64,000 nt of DNA, from NCBI GenBank assembly GCA_030490835.1, contig CM059974.1, forward strand, positions 1,991,501 to 2,055,500, read 5' to 3'. Positions 49,794 through 62,661 of the stretch are shown here, one piece after another; positions within the stretch are counted from its first letter, which is position 1; every line of letters begins with the position of its first letter. This DNA comes from Annona cherimola (taxonomy: Eukaryota; Streptophyta; Magnoliopsida; Magnoliales; Annonaceae). The notes beneath the pieces were generated by a model. The model had not been told where the DNA came from and did no database searches. It worked only from the letters and a program-made list of their open reading frames with translations. The position numbers and the translations under genes are program-made.

Positions 49794-49879
49794 TGACAGC
49801 AACTATTACAATCAAATACATTCACACAACTTCTCCCATGTTGAGAGAAATTTAAAACTATCCCTATACAGAGAAAATT

Positions 49880-49968
49880 TGTAAATAACCCCTACAAAGG
49901 GGAACAATTTATAAATAACCCTACAAAAGGGCACAACAGGTAAATATCCCCACAAAAGGGGCACATGA
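49880..49968. repeat. Three imperfect 30-bp repeats
   Basis: AAATAACCCCTACAAAGGGG, AAATAACCCTACAAAAGGGC and AAATATCCCCACAAAAGGGG recur at roughly 30-base spacing. Each unit contains a small CCCC/GGGG hairpin. Confidence 0.7.
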
Positions 49969-50339
49969 TAAAAGCATGCACATACACCGTGGCAAGACGT
50001 GATTCGAAGGCTAGTCTCCACCATGGGGAGAAGCAAGCTTACCACGACTTGCAAGTTGCAATTCATGATATCTGTCAAGTCTCACTTGGTGGATTTTACG
50101 ACCGTTGATTTGGTTTTTGTAAAATAAACCTTGTAAATATATGTGCGTAACTGCATTTTAGCATTTTTGCATCTTTGCACAATAGTTCTTGTGAGTTTAA
50201 CGTAGTTACAATATAAATCATATGGTTAGCGTACTTCACGTGAAAATTATGAGCACATGAAGTTAAAACTTAAAATGTTCTTCTTATTACTAATAAAAAA
50301 ATGTTCTTAGTTGAACATCACAACCATGTAGAGCACATT

Positions 50340-50768
50340 TTGAAAAGGTATTTTTGCAAATATGCTTTTGAAGTTTAACAATACTACATCAATATCTTTA
50401 AATTTGTTGAAATTACAAATATGCCTACAAAGTTTATATAATATTGTAAGTGTGTTTTTTCCATTTGGATACTATCGAAATTTTTTGTAAAATTATGAAA
50501 ATACCCTTTACATCAAGCTATATATTTTCAATGTTTGCAACTATTGTAGGTATATTTATTATTTTAGATATTATTATTTTATATTTTCTGTAAATATGCT
50601 TACAATATTTGCAAAACATACAAGTGTATCCTTAACTTAAAGGACATTATCATCATTTTATAAAAATTTCTACCTCTATCTTAATGGAAAGGATACACTT
50701 GCAATTTTATATAAATTTTATTGTCATATTTATAATTTCAACAAACTTAATGATACTAATAATTAAGC
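50340..50768. repeat. Fold-back MITE-like element
   Basis: TTTGTTGAAATTACAAATATG (left) and CATATTTATAATTTCAACAAA (right) are inverted partners, continuing through CTTGCAATTTTATATAAA / TTTATATAATATTGTAAGTG. No frame. Confidence 0.65.
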
Positions 50769-50769
50769 A

Positions 50770-51030
50770 TTGCTCGATTGGCTGCAGCACCTCAAACAAG
50801 GCATAGGGGTATGTGAGCTTAGTGGTTCAAATCCCATTCTAGATTTTGGCTAATGTAAAAAATTAAGAGTAGCAGGTGATCGCTTTTAATTGATATTTGA
50901 GAGCTCATAATCTCTCCCACTAATATTTTAAAAGCTTGTGGTTTCTCTCTAAGAAAATTCTGAGAATTGTCTCCGAGTATGATTGTAATATAAGTTGAAA
51001 TACGATGTTCTATATACCAATAAAAAAAGA
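50770..51030 (+). mobile_element. Weak candidate SINE
   Basis: GGTTCAAATCCC at 50823-50834 resembles a B box, with TTGGCTGCAGCACC about 45 bases upstream as a possible A box. It ends near AATAAAAAAAGAATAC. No TSD identified. Confidence 0.25.
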
Positions 51031-52155
51031 ATACAAATGTAATGTTGGTCAAAATTCGTATGTATATTTACGAAATTTTTTTTAAAAAATTTGAAACTTA
51101 TATATGCATAGTCATCGGATCCATTGTTCAAAAAGTCTGAATGTTGCCAAAGCGAAGGCAGAGGCATCAGCAGGCGAGGCGCGCCTAAGCAAAAACAGAG
51201 TTTAATAAGAAGAGGGGTCCAATAAAATCCATTTGTAGGATGGTTTGATGTCCACAGCTCCAAGCAACCTGTTGATTTCTGCGATTTAAAACATTAAAAT
51301 ATTTATTAATAAATATTCATTTATGATATTAAAAACCACTTCGGTTGAAAGGCCATGTTGTAGAAATCATTTAAGAGTAAATATTTGGATTATTATATTT
51401 TGAAATTAAGTATATAAAATATTAAAATATGAAGATTTTCAATATATGTGAACTTCTGGAATCATAAATAAATAGATTCGGATGGATTTTATAACTAGTT
51501 TAAATTATCTTTAAAATACAGAAGTGACTGATATACACCACTTCCATTGAACCGCTCCCCCATGTTAAAATAAATAAGTGTAATTCAATTGAATTGCATA
51601 GTCTAATGGTTTTAAAAATAAAATATGTAAATGTAAAAAATTATTTAACAATATTTTCCGAAGAATTATATGTAAAAGTATCGTTACATCATGTCTTGCC
51701 TAATTGGATCCTTACATGAGGGACCATCGAGATCATGAGAGGCTTAAAAGAGAATAATTATATCGCCCACGAAATCCGCAAAGTGGACCTATATATTAGT
51801 TTAGTTACCAGTTCACATCTTGGATAGGATGAGGATGTGATTAGAACGTGGAATAAGAAAAAATATAGTTGTGTACTAGGAATGGGGAAAAGGTGTATTA
51901 AAATTTAGAAAATTTGTATTGAAAATGGAAAAATGTAGTTTTTTTAATGAGAAAATATTTTTAAGAAATAGGAAGTTTCATTATCCTAATTCCACTACTG
52001 TTCTATTTTGACCCCATTGTCTTTTCATCATAATCTCATTCCCATCCCATGTAGTTGTGGTGAACTGATGATTTAACAGTCATTGATAGGTTAAAAATAA
52101 AAGTGATTTTGCAAATAAAGTTTATAAGTTGAAGTGTTTTTGCAAAATACAATCG
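51031..52155. other. AT-rich spacer
   Basis: Contains a short GAGGCGCGCCTAAGC patch near 51175, like the hAT subterminal repeat in UCH3, but no ends. No gene. Confidence 0.45.
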
Positions 52156-52416
52156 GCGTGTATTTGTAAAGTAACAGAACTTTTAGATAAAAAGCCTTTA
52201 TCATAAAAGTTTTTAAAATATGAGAAAATAATGAGATATGATAGAAATAATGATGATGAGTAAAAAGAAGAAAATTAAAATAAATATGTTAATTATATGG
52301 ATAGTTGTGTAAAAATAATTAAAAAGTATGACAATTGTATAAGAAGATATGTAAAAATAATTAAAAAATAAATTAATTACAAAGAATGAAAAGTTCCAGG
52401 GTAAACAAATGCGAGC
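52156..52416 (+). repeat. MITE-like repeat, GTGTTTGG family, copy at 52.2 kb
   Basis: Begins GCGTGTATTTGTAAAGTAAC and ends GTAAACAAATGCGAGC. Central AATGATGATGAGTAAAAAGA is shared with the family. Confidence 0.7.
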
Positions 52417-52989
52417 TTTTATCTAATGAATCGAGTGCATATCTGTAAAAATAATAAAACTTAATATATATGTTGAATATACTTAGATCAATAATTTTAT
52501 AAAAATTTTAAAAATATATATAAAAGTGGGTTGTAGGATAAAAGGTGGAATTTCTTACCTAAAAAATTCAAGTTGAGCTGAGGTAGATTTGATGGCGGGA
52601 ACGCAGAACCCGAGGGGTGAATGGCGCTTAAACGCGGGGAGCGCGCCCCCTCTCAGTTATGGTGGTCAGCAAAGGAAAGTGAGAAAGGCGGAAGGAAAAG
52701 GCCAGTGGGTGGGGCCAAGGCCATGGGGAGAGGAGCATAGAAAGATGGTCGGTTTCGGTGCTTCCCTCCCTCCTGCAGTATTAGAATATTATTTCCCGCC
52801 TTCCAAACGCAAAAGTTGTTTTTCTGCGGTGCGTTTGTGTGGGTAGAAGCGTGTGAAAATGGAAAGGTTAAGGTGGGAGGAAAGTTTCGGCCTTTCTCGC
52901 TCACACCGCACCGCTGGGTCCGCGCGCACCCCTTTTCCGTTGCTCCGTTAAAAGGGGGCAATTTTCAATGCCCGGTTCACTTTCCTTCC
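52417..52989. other. GC-richer patch, no recognised gene
   Basis: 52580-52960 is balanced in composition with overlapping frames of 85-102 codons on both strands and no motifs. Possibly part of a decayed mobile element or a promoter. Not assigned. Confidence 0.35.
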
Positions 52990-53300
52990 ATGCATCCACG
53001 TGTGTTTAATTTATTTTTTATTTTTAAATTTTTTTTATAAAAGTGCTAATCTAAATGTAGTTAACCTTTGTATCAATTTTTACTAATTTCGAAAATTTTT
53101 GAATATCTTTTTTGATTTTTTAGAAGTAATAGCAAGTTCGTAATTCACAAATTACAAAACTGTCAATGATTTTAAAAAATCTAAAAAAATATTTAAAAAT
53201 ATCCAAAAATGATAAAAATTGATATACATGTTAAATAAACTTAAATTAACATTTTTATAAAAAAATATAAAAAAATAAAATTTGGCACCGGTGCACAAGA
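52990..53300. repeat. AT-rich fold-back repeat, copy at 53.1 kb
   Basis: Arms GTGCTAATCTAAATGTAGTTAA and ATGTTAAATAAACTTAAATTA plus ATCAATTTTTACTAATTTCG / ATGATAAAAATTGATATA. Same family as the 41.0- and 49.3-kb copies. Confidence 0.6.
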
Positions 53301-55849
53301 TCAGTCCTCAACACGTTAAAAATGCAGACAGAGACAGAAAGGGTGATGGCAATGCTCGTGCCCACCCCCACTTTTGCATTTTGGCTTCCGTCAACCTTAG
53401 CTTTCGACTCAAATTCTTGAGGTTGCATACGAATGCCTCAAATTTGTAAAATTTGAGCTGTATTATAAACTTACCAAAATGTCTTTTTAATACCATAAAT
53501 ACATATTTGGATCACCCTATTTTTCTTTATTATTATTACTATTATTATTATTATTACTATTATTATTTTGCAAGTTTCTTTTTTTTTTTTTTTGCAAGAA
53601 ACCCATCGGAGAAGGTGTATATAAAGAAATCTAACCGAACTATGCTACCTATTTGGGTTGGAAATTGGGATAAAAATAAAATTGGAAGAAGAATATTCGG
53701 CTCATTTCAACGTCAAGGCTTCACCTTGAGAAAGTTCATGGAACCTAAACCATATCCCTGAAATGAGAAAGTTAAGCGCAGAAAACAAACTTTTCGCAGA
53801 GCCATATGTAAAAGCTGCAAAATGACATTCCAAACCCAAGAGAAGGATTGAACATTTGGACCCAATTGCCGCCGAATCTTTAGCGATTACAATCTACGCG
53901 AAAGACGATAAAACACAATAGCAGAGGGAAAGGTCTCAGTCCAACGGGTTGCATGCTCACAAGAACACCCACACCCAAACAAGACTTCATAAACAATCCA
54001 GTCCAGTTATCATTTTTATCACCACCTATATGCGACAGATGTGTGCTATTTATTTGGAATTTTGAATGCATTTACTATTCCCTGTTCAACTAATACCTTA
54101 ACCACCCTTCAACATTTTCTTGTCATTTCTTAAAAAAATTTCTTCTTGTTCCTAATTTTTTAATTAAAAAGCCTATTCTATTATATCATTTCCAGCTTAT
54201 ATTTCAAATACTAACTTCCAAATATATTCTCTTAAAACACATCTTTGATTGAAGGGTTTTCGTTCCGTGAGGCGCGTCAAGTGAGGGATCCAACAGAAGC
54301 ACTTCAATAATCTCCAATAATATCTAAGCCAATCTTATTATTATTTAATTAAATTTTAAAATGTTTTCTTACAAAAAAGAAACTCATATGCAATTATAAA
54401 ATCGAAATAGTCGCAGACTGAATATGAAAATGTTAAAGTTCCTTCTTTCCTGTGACCTCTGCAAGCCTCTTGTTACAATATTTTTTAGTATTTTAATAAT
54501 ATTAAGTAATATGTAATATAGTGGTTAGCTTAGCCACCAATACAACTGTTATGGCGGCCCAACCAAGAAAGCTACACAGAGATGAAGGGTTCAACTTCAG
54601 TGGAACTGGTTCCCTAAAGCTATTTTAATTATTGGAAGTGATTACCCTAAAAAATTTATTGGAAGTGAGTTAATGCACCTAAACCAAACCTAAATCATAA
54701 TCCTTGTTGAAGTACTTTTAATCAATTTAATAACATTTGGTATCACCTATCTCATTTTAAAATCTATAAATGATACTATTTGTTCGATGTGCATATTCGA
54801 TCTATTCATATACGAGTTGTGATCCAAAACAGCAAGTTATTTTTGAATCGTGAACCAACAGCCTTATGATTTTATGCAAATTTTAACGTCTTGATATGGG
54901 TTATAAACCACCTTTCATACACTGAGATGATATGAAATTTGATAGCGTTATTCATCTACATGGAAAAAGAAAAGCATTGAAAGGTAGCGAATTCTGTTTT
55001 TACCCACCTACTAGCTATTAAATAATCGTAATGGCGTTATAGTCACTTCTAAACTAATTTAATTTTTAAGCATTTCTAAGGTTCCCGTAAAGAGAATTTA
55101 TATCAAAATACGCGCACAAAGTACGTGATAGACTGCTTGGCTATTTAAAACATAGTGGTGGGCTCAAATTGAAAGGAAAATGCATGGTTGCATTAAACCT
55201 CCAGGCCTCAAACCCAATATCCAAAAAGCCAGAACATTAAGACACCCGAATAGTCTGCTTCGCTGGAATTTGGCACGAGGGAATTGGGCAGAACTTATAC
55301 AACTGACGCCTGCGTTCTGCATCTGCCGTGCACAGAGGCATTTATAGACTCTACGCCTAGCGTCTGTTAGGGAACCTGACATACACGATCCGCTGGCTTT
55401 CCCTCCTCCATTACAAGCACATCTACCCCACATTACAAGACCAAGACAAGCCAAATTTTAAAAAGGAAAACCATGCGGAAACCTCTTTTTTTTTTTTGCC
55501 CTCTCTCTCATGTGGTCCGACGGTTTGTTGCCAACCAGCTAGCATTTCCACGGCAAAGAGAGGACGGACGAGTGGGCGGATGCATGTGGATTTTTTGGGT
55601 GCCTTCCCTTTCTTATCTAAGGTTATGATTCCAAAAATATGCCCACCGGCTTTCTTTTTGAGAGTAGATGCCCGCAACCACCTGCACGTGCCCATCTGCT
55701 CTTTCCCATAAGCCAAAATGGAACCAAAAAAGTCTCTATGGAAAAGGGAGAAAAAAATTTAAGAAATAATCTTGTTAACCCAAACTAAGTAAATACCCCA
55801 CTTAGCTCACCTTAAAAAACCTATTTACAACAACTTTTTTTTACTTTTT
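53301..55849. other. Spacer with an ATT microsatellite
   Basis: (ATT/ACT)n microsatellite at 53528-53570 followed by poly(T) at 53578-53593. 55150-55450 is more balanced but has no recognisable frame. No gene seen. Confidence 0.5.
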
Positions 55850-56110
55850 TCTTTGTGCACTTGTTTATTTAAGTGTATTTAACACAAACCAAGTATTACC
55901 ATTTTTGAATATGTTTATCTATTTTTTTGAAAATTTTAAATATCTATGTTTATATATGTATTTAAAATACCCTTATTTTTAAAAATCTAAAAAATATATA
56001 TACACATCCGAAAATTGTAAAACTTAATTTATATATTAAATACACTTAAATAAACAAGTATATGAAGAAAAAAGTACAAAAAAATTATTTCAAATAGAAT
56101 TTTTGAGGTG
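55850..56110. repeat. AT-rich fold-back repeat, copy at 55.9 kb
   Basis: CACTTGTTTATTTAAGTGTA on the left is mirrored by TACACTTAAATAAACAAGTA on the right, a near-perfect 20-base pair of tips. The interior arms are weaker. Confidence 0.75.
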
Positions 56111-56754
56111 AACTAAATGAAACATTTACTTAGCCTGGACTAATACGATCATTCCTCAAAAAATTTTGGGACAAATTCCGTGACAAATTCTGTGACCAAC
56201 GCTGTACAATACCTGGTAACCCACCCACCTTCATTCATTCATCCATCTTCACTTTTTACCCCCACTTATTTATTTTCTAACTCGCATAGCTGCATATAAC
56301 TTTCCTTCCCTCTCGGTTTAACCAATCATCCTTTCAAAAATAGAGAACAATTTTATTTCCCAATAATTGATGCTACATGTACCTTACACGATAATCATAT
56401 TTATCCCATTACAATTTATTTCAGTCATTAAACCTATGTATCGAGTTTGACCTCTACCTCATCCATTTTACGGCAACAACTGTGCTATTACATTTTTTCC
56501 CCTTTCTGTTCTGACCAATGAGTTAAAATGAAAAAATAATAATAGAAAATGTAAATGATAATAAGTTTAATCAAATGTCAAACACACATAATTACATGCA
56601 CAATATGACTATCCAGTAGACAAACAGAGAAAATGGAGAGAGGGCTAGGGCGTACACTTGTTAGACCCACCCGGTTCACTTGATTATTGAAGAGGAATAG
56701 TAAATGATTGGTCTTGGAGTGTTATTTGGGGGAATGTATGGGTACAGAAGACTG

Positions 56755-58834
56755 TCAAGTCTCAGTGGCAGCTCCACTTCCCTCAGGAAACTGTTGGGAA
56801 GGTAAGTTGTTGGCAAATCCGAAATCCTGGAACAATCCCTGCAGTAGGAAGACAGAGTGAAATCCTCGTAAGATGAGCCAGGCAGGGTATAAAATAACCC
56901 ATGGAAACGTGGGAGGACTCTTACCATTGCATCATTGATTGCATACACCACACAGTAGTGCTCCTGCAAACATCGGTTTTTTCCAAAATTTGAAATATGA
57001 TGATGATTAAAATTTGAAAGGAAAAATGTAAATATGGAACCATTTCCCCAGAGGTTTGATTTCGCAAATACGGAATCATTTTCCCAGATTTGGTTTGGTT
57101 CTCATCTTGGCACAAGAAATGGTACTCCACATGTGGAATTGTCGGATTGATGAAGTGCAGACAACTCAATATCAAACCATCCAAAAATATTTACTGTTTC
57201 AGATCCACGCTACACTTTTTTCCTACCTGCATCATGTGCCATTCCTCGAATTCGTCAAATAATTCCAGCCGCTCAATCCTGATAGAAAACAAAATTTCAC
57301 AAGTTACTGCTTTGAAAGAGAATATAGAAAAGAAATTGGTGATATTTTTTTAAAAAGAATAAATGTAGCAGTTCTAATCCTCCAAATCCATAGATTTGCA
57401 TGTGAGTTGTGCAGCACCAGAGAAAATGGTTAAAAATCTGAGTTATGTTAACGGAATCAAAAGCGTTGATTCCTTTGATTCTAAAATCACATAGGGCATG
57501 CCAATGAAAAACAAGTTTTGACTTGGAGATGTTTAGATGTAGGTAATCTTAGATTCACCTATGAAGTAATGGTAGGAAATCAGATTATATGAGTGTAAAT
57601 AACGTTAGAAAGATAACAAAGGAGTGATGGCACAAAAGCAGTTGAAAAATACAATGTTGACAAAAGCGAAGCTGGGATTAATTATAGATATAATGATAAA
57701 ATAACAGATCCAAAAATGCAAATTGGAAAGATAGATATGACTAGAAGATAATGCATTTCATACAGTTTAACATTTCGTAAATGGAATGTTTCCCTGTTTT
57801 CCTTCTTTTCATTCCAATACAATATAGAAGTAAGCAAAATGCAAGAATTGCTCACATTATCAATTTCAAAATAAACAGGGACAACGTTGGTAATAAATTC
57901 TTGAATAGGAAACAGCTGTAACATTTTGGAATCCCCATCTTCCTATTCAATGTCTCAATATTTCCTCCTCTTTGATGACTCATTAGGGTTCACATTATGA
58001 ATTGTTCGTATTATACACCCCTCTGATTCACCTCATCCCCCTCTGCTTCGTCACATCCCTCTGAAACTTATCTTTGACCTCCTTATTTCACTCAATATTC
58101 ATCATATGATCTCCTAGACTCTCTGGGAATCGTCTTAAGTTCCGGTGGAACCTTTTTGGACCCTCTAAGACCCATTTGTACCCTTTGAGAATTTGCATCC
58201 TTCGCGACCTTACCAGACCCTTTGAGACCCTGTTTAAACCCTCTGGTGTTCTTCTAGACCCTCTGTCATAACTCAATAGTCTAATTCAACCCTCTAACAG
58301 ACCCTCTGTAAGATCCGTCCTCTTACATTTGGCCCATCTCAGGTTATTCATGATTTCAAAGATACCACCCAAACCATCCCCACTTCTTCTCGTTTTGACT
58401 TCTCAAATGGCTGTGATAACTTACCCAAACCACCAAAAAACACATATATACTAAGTTCAGTTTATTTTTCAACATCATGATAAAATTGTCGAAAATCTGT
58501 ATAGGTTTCAGCATATTTCCATTGATCATTAAACACTGGCACTTAAAGAAAATGCGTTATTTTAAACGCCTTAGCTTACAAGTCGATGATACAATGACTT
58601 GCCAAGAGAAGCATAAGACCAATTGTGAAAGGCATTTCAAGACCATACATTTTAAGAATAAATTACTCCGGCTAAAAAAAGTGATCCTCTCGGATTTTAA
58701 GAACAGATAAGCAGTGTGAATTGGGTGGAAATGAAATGCATTTCGGAAATTAGAAAAAATAATTTGATAGACACCCAAAGCTTGAAAATGAACTCTTCTA
58801 CGATACTTCCCATCAGGATATTCTCTGGAAAAGA

Positions 58835-58883
<49 letters not shown>

Positions 58884-61800
58884 AAAGCTTTGAGAATCCC
58901 CTTTACAGCATTAAAGAGAGATAACACTCTGCAAGAACTGAGCTGCAACCAGATGTGCCATTACATGGATGAGCCGTCAGGCTGGTTTCTAACAGATTAT
59001 GCGGCACATGAACAATGGAAATGAGCAGTTGAAACAAGTTCATTATCGTCCACATTTAAAATAACTATGGCCCACCAAATGAGTTGACAGGACAAGCATT
59101 TTGACCAGTATGGACTGCAACAAATTTCTGAATCTAGTAAGAGTACAAAAAAGAGGATCCTCAACCATCCAGTTTTCACTAAGATGATTTGCTTTGCTTC
59201 CTATTAAACACAAGGGAAATTAGCCTTTCAAAGAACATGAAAGGAAATTGAATTGCATCATTCTCAGCAAGATTGGCTGGTTTCTCCCTTTGACACCCAG
59301 ACTTGATGTCATTCTAAGGCATATTTGGCAACAAAGAAAAGGGATGAAAATCTCTCTTCCTCCTTTTACTTAAATTTTTTTGAATTGATTTGACATCTAC
59401 CTATAACAGCCTTATTTTATTTCTCACTATTATCCACATTTCCAATCATCATTTCCTATCCGCATTCAAAAAATAAATTTGTTCTGTCGTTATTAACTTT
59501 ATTTGCTAAAGACCTCTCTCTTTTATTTTTTTTCTTTTCTAAATTATACATTTTTCTCTTCTTCTTCTTTTTTTTTTTTAAAAAAAAAAAATTCCCAAAT
59601 GGACTCTTTAGACTATCATTCTTGATTTTGACTCATGGGTATATCATTTGTTCCATAGAGCAATGACACATCTTATTCCTTGTTCTTTTTCATCCATGAC
59701 ATTCCTCTTGTATTCCAAAATCACAATGTTTACCTGCGTCTTTCTTTAGAATCAATGAAATCATTGTAAATCCGAAGCATATCCAGCGCAGTGGCCTTCT
59801 GAAACACCGCACAAGAAAGTGACAGTTAGAAAACATTGCATGAACACCATGGAAATATAAACAGCATCAATATAGAACTTCCATACTCAAACATTGAGGC
59901 CGGAACTCGAAACTGGCTATTCTTATCCACTCAAGTTCTCAAATTCCAGTCAAGAAACATTGCGGCTTGACAAAAAGGTTATCGTGTCTTCCTGCATTTT
60001 TATACTCATCAAGCTATCTTTATTGTCATTCTAAATTTCTTTATCCCATTAACACATAGATGTTATTTCCTATCCGGCTAACAGTATTTTCATCCATCAC
60101 CTATGTAAAAATTACATTAACCCTCTCCAAATAAAGATGTACCCAATGATGAAAGATGGTGGTGCACTTGAATCTACACATCTTTTCTTGAGAGAGAGGG
60201 AGAGAGGGAGAGAGAGAAGTGATGTTACTGGCCAATGCATGTGGCGCCCATAGGGCAACAAGTGGACTAAGAAAAGCAACCCAATTCAGAGAAGGTAGCC
60301 CAACTAATCTCAAAATTCCACTTCCAGCAAGCTGGAGCTCAACGAAGAGCCTCTATGTAAAAAAGGCTGTAATCAAAGAAATCACGTACTTGCCAGCCAT
60401 GATCAAGGAATAATCTTTCTTTAGCTTGTAAAGTTGGTGTAGCATATATACCCAACAGAGGGCAGCCTCGACTCTGTAGGAAAAAATTACAAAGAGGACT
60501 TAGACATTATCGCCAGCATACTGTTTTGTGGATGGTCGTTAGCAATGTGAGTGTGCTATGAAATGGCATACAATGTTGTTCCCTTCCCAGAATCTCATTC
60601 TAGAAGCAATTCACTCTGCATCCGACAGAAGTCAACCACAATAACTCAGGACAAATGAACAGTAAGAATGGGAAGGTATTGAATTAAAGGCATCACCATT
60701 GATATAATCATCATAAATTGTTTTACACTGAAGTGGGGTCAACTACATCAAGTTGTGTCATTCCTTGTGATATATCCTCAACATGACCAAGGATGAGTAT
60801 TGCTGCTGCTGTTGTGGTTTAACTTCCTCTTGCTCTCTTTTCTCTACTCAGATGAACTTATTGCCATTTCTCAGTCTTCCTAGAACATGATCAAACCGCT
60901 TAAATCTACTTTCCCTCATCTTATTACCTATTCATTATGATTGCAGGATATCTTAAACTATTTTATTTCTAATTTTATCTTTCATAGTTTTACAAAGATC
61001 ACCTCATATAATCAAATTTGGCTACATTCATTTTATGAACAGGTTTTTCACTGCCTGCCTAATATTTGATGCCATCAGAATAGCTAGTCTTACTTCTAAC
61101 CGACAAAAAAATTTGCTTTTGATTTTCAGCCAAAAAAATACTTCAAGCACAAGTCTATTTCTTCCATCTAGCTTGGCTTCTACATTCCACATCCTTATTA
61201 ATCTCCTCATTTCTTTAACTATGATCCTAAATATTGAAATTGACAAAAAGGAGGTACTAGTTGAACTTTAATCCTAACTTCTCATCTACATATATATTTT
61301 TTTAATCAGAGTTTGTTGCAGAAGTCGTCTATGACAAAAATATAATGGCTAAAAACATGCATAAATATTGCCTATCAAGAGGAAAATGTTTCCAACCTAA
61401 TATACAGGAACAAGCCTAAGATAGCAACAATAATGAGTAGGAAATATATAATAAATAAACTAATTCAATGATGAATAATAGGCACCAGTTATCAGATGAG
61501 ATGCACATCATTAAGGACATTAATAAGGTCATAGGAGTAGTGCATGTTATTATATATGTTAATACTTACAAGCAAATGACACCAAATAATTCATATATGA
61601 ACATATGCAGAGGATGGAACTAAACAGATAATGATCCTGGTCATGACGAAATGAAGAATGGATAAGAAACAGTGAGGTTGAAAGAAAACACCAATAGCAG
61701 GTGACAGTGCTAACAGATATGGCTTTCATGTACTTCAGCAAAAGGGTAATATGTGGAAGTGGCTTCAGAACGTAAATTATAGAACATTGAATTGGTAAGA

Positions 61801-62089
61801 CCTCTAAATTTATGATCATCTGCTCTCCAAAAGCATCATCAGGGTGGATCTGTTAAGAAGACACAGACAATATAAACAAAAATAAAAAATGAAGATGCGG
61901 CAATGACAAAACAGTCCCTGGAAAATATAGGTAATGGAAAAAGGGTTGGATGGTAGCAATGAATGCACCTGCTCATATAAGAAAAATATTGAAGTTGAGA
62001 ACGTTTTTGAGGCCCACTCAACTATGGCACAGCTTGAATCTGGATCCAAGTATATTAGAACGCATTCTGCGATTATAAATGTTGGCAGG
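56755..62089 (-). CDS. LCMT1: Leucine carboxyl methyltransferase 1, C-terminal seven exons (5' end off the right edge)
   Basis: SAM-dependent enzyme that methylates the C-terminal Leu of the PP2A catalytic subunit; the Arabidopsis orthologue is SBI1. Exons on the minus strand: 61969-62089, 61802-61849, 60390-60473, 59734-59798, 57227-57278, 56925-56963 and 56755-56838. All junctions are GT-AG and phases match, giving about 163 residues. Seen in order: [112 protein letters not shown] and [10 protein letters not shown] before the stop. The AECVLxY and FDE...EHYC motifs follow LCMT1. The SAM-binding GxG region is upstream of the window edge; no further exon was found in 62090-64000. Introns hold a decayed LINE and microsatellites. 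Confidence 0.93.
58100..58320. repeat. Degenerate GACCCTCTG-type repeats in LCMT1 intron
   Basis: About ten spaced, imperfect copies of ACCCTCTGAGACC-like words (GGACCCTCTAAGACCC, AGACCCTTTGAGACCC, AGACCCTCTGTCA). The strong strand asymmetry resembles an old minisatellite. Confidence 0.65.
58834..58883. repeat. (CT)n(CA)n compound microsatellite in LCMT1 intron
   Basis: About 13 CT units followed directly by about 11 CA units. A separate GA-rich run lies at 60190-60219. Confidence 0.95.
60698..61275 (-). mobile_element. Decayed RTE LINE 3' fragment in LCMT1 intron
   Basis: Its plus-strand text parallels the LINE at 26453-27357 in order: an ATCATCA tail and GTGGGGTCAACTACAT near 60.7 kb, ACATGATCAAACCGCTTAAA near 60.89 kb, and TTTCTAATTTTATCTTTCAT near 60.97 kb. 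Many substitutions and stops, no TSD found: an old relic of the same clade. Confidence 0.7.
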
Positions 62090-62396
62090 CTGATGACAGA
62101 ATCAAAATGCAGTCTATTATTCCCTTTGTGTAGCAAAGCACGAAACCAAACATGATATAAATGCTTCTTGAAGGATAGGAAAACCATTGCTTCAACCCAA
62201 TAGACCATAGCAATTCAGAAGATCAGACAAGAAGGAAAAAAAAGGAAACACAGAACTTTAAGCATAACAAGTGCCTGCGGATGGAAATTTTTTGCATAAT
62301 TCCTTAAATAATGATATAAATCAAAGATCGAGCAGACCGCAACTTTTTTCGATTGATCATACAAAATATCAAGAAGGTAAAAATTAAAAAAACGAA

Positions 62397-62661
62397 GGGT
62401 GCATTTGTTTACTATCAAAACATTTCACTCTCCGCAACTACCTTATTTTTTTTTATCATTTGTTTACATCTTCCTATACAACTATCCTATTTTTTAAATT
62501 ATTTTTACACAACTATCTATACAACTAATCTATCTATTTTAACTTTATTTTCGTTACTCATCATCATCATCCCTATCATATCATATCATTTTTTTCTCAT
62601 TTTAAAAACTTTTACACCAAAAACTTTTGTTCAAAAATTTTATCGCTTCCTAAATACACCC
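62397..62661 (-). repeat. MITE-like repeat, GTGTTTGG family, copy at 62.4 kb
   Basis: GGGTGCATTTGTTTAC at the left and CGCTTCCTAAATACACCC at the right are the family's inverted ends. Probably inside an LCMT1 intron. A degraded partial copy may follow at about 62755-62920. Confidence 0.78.
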
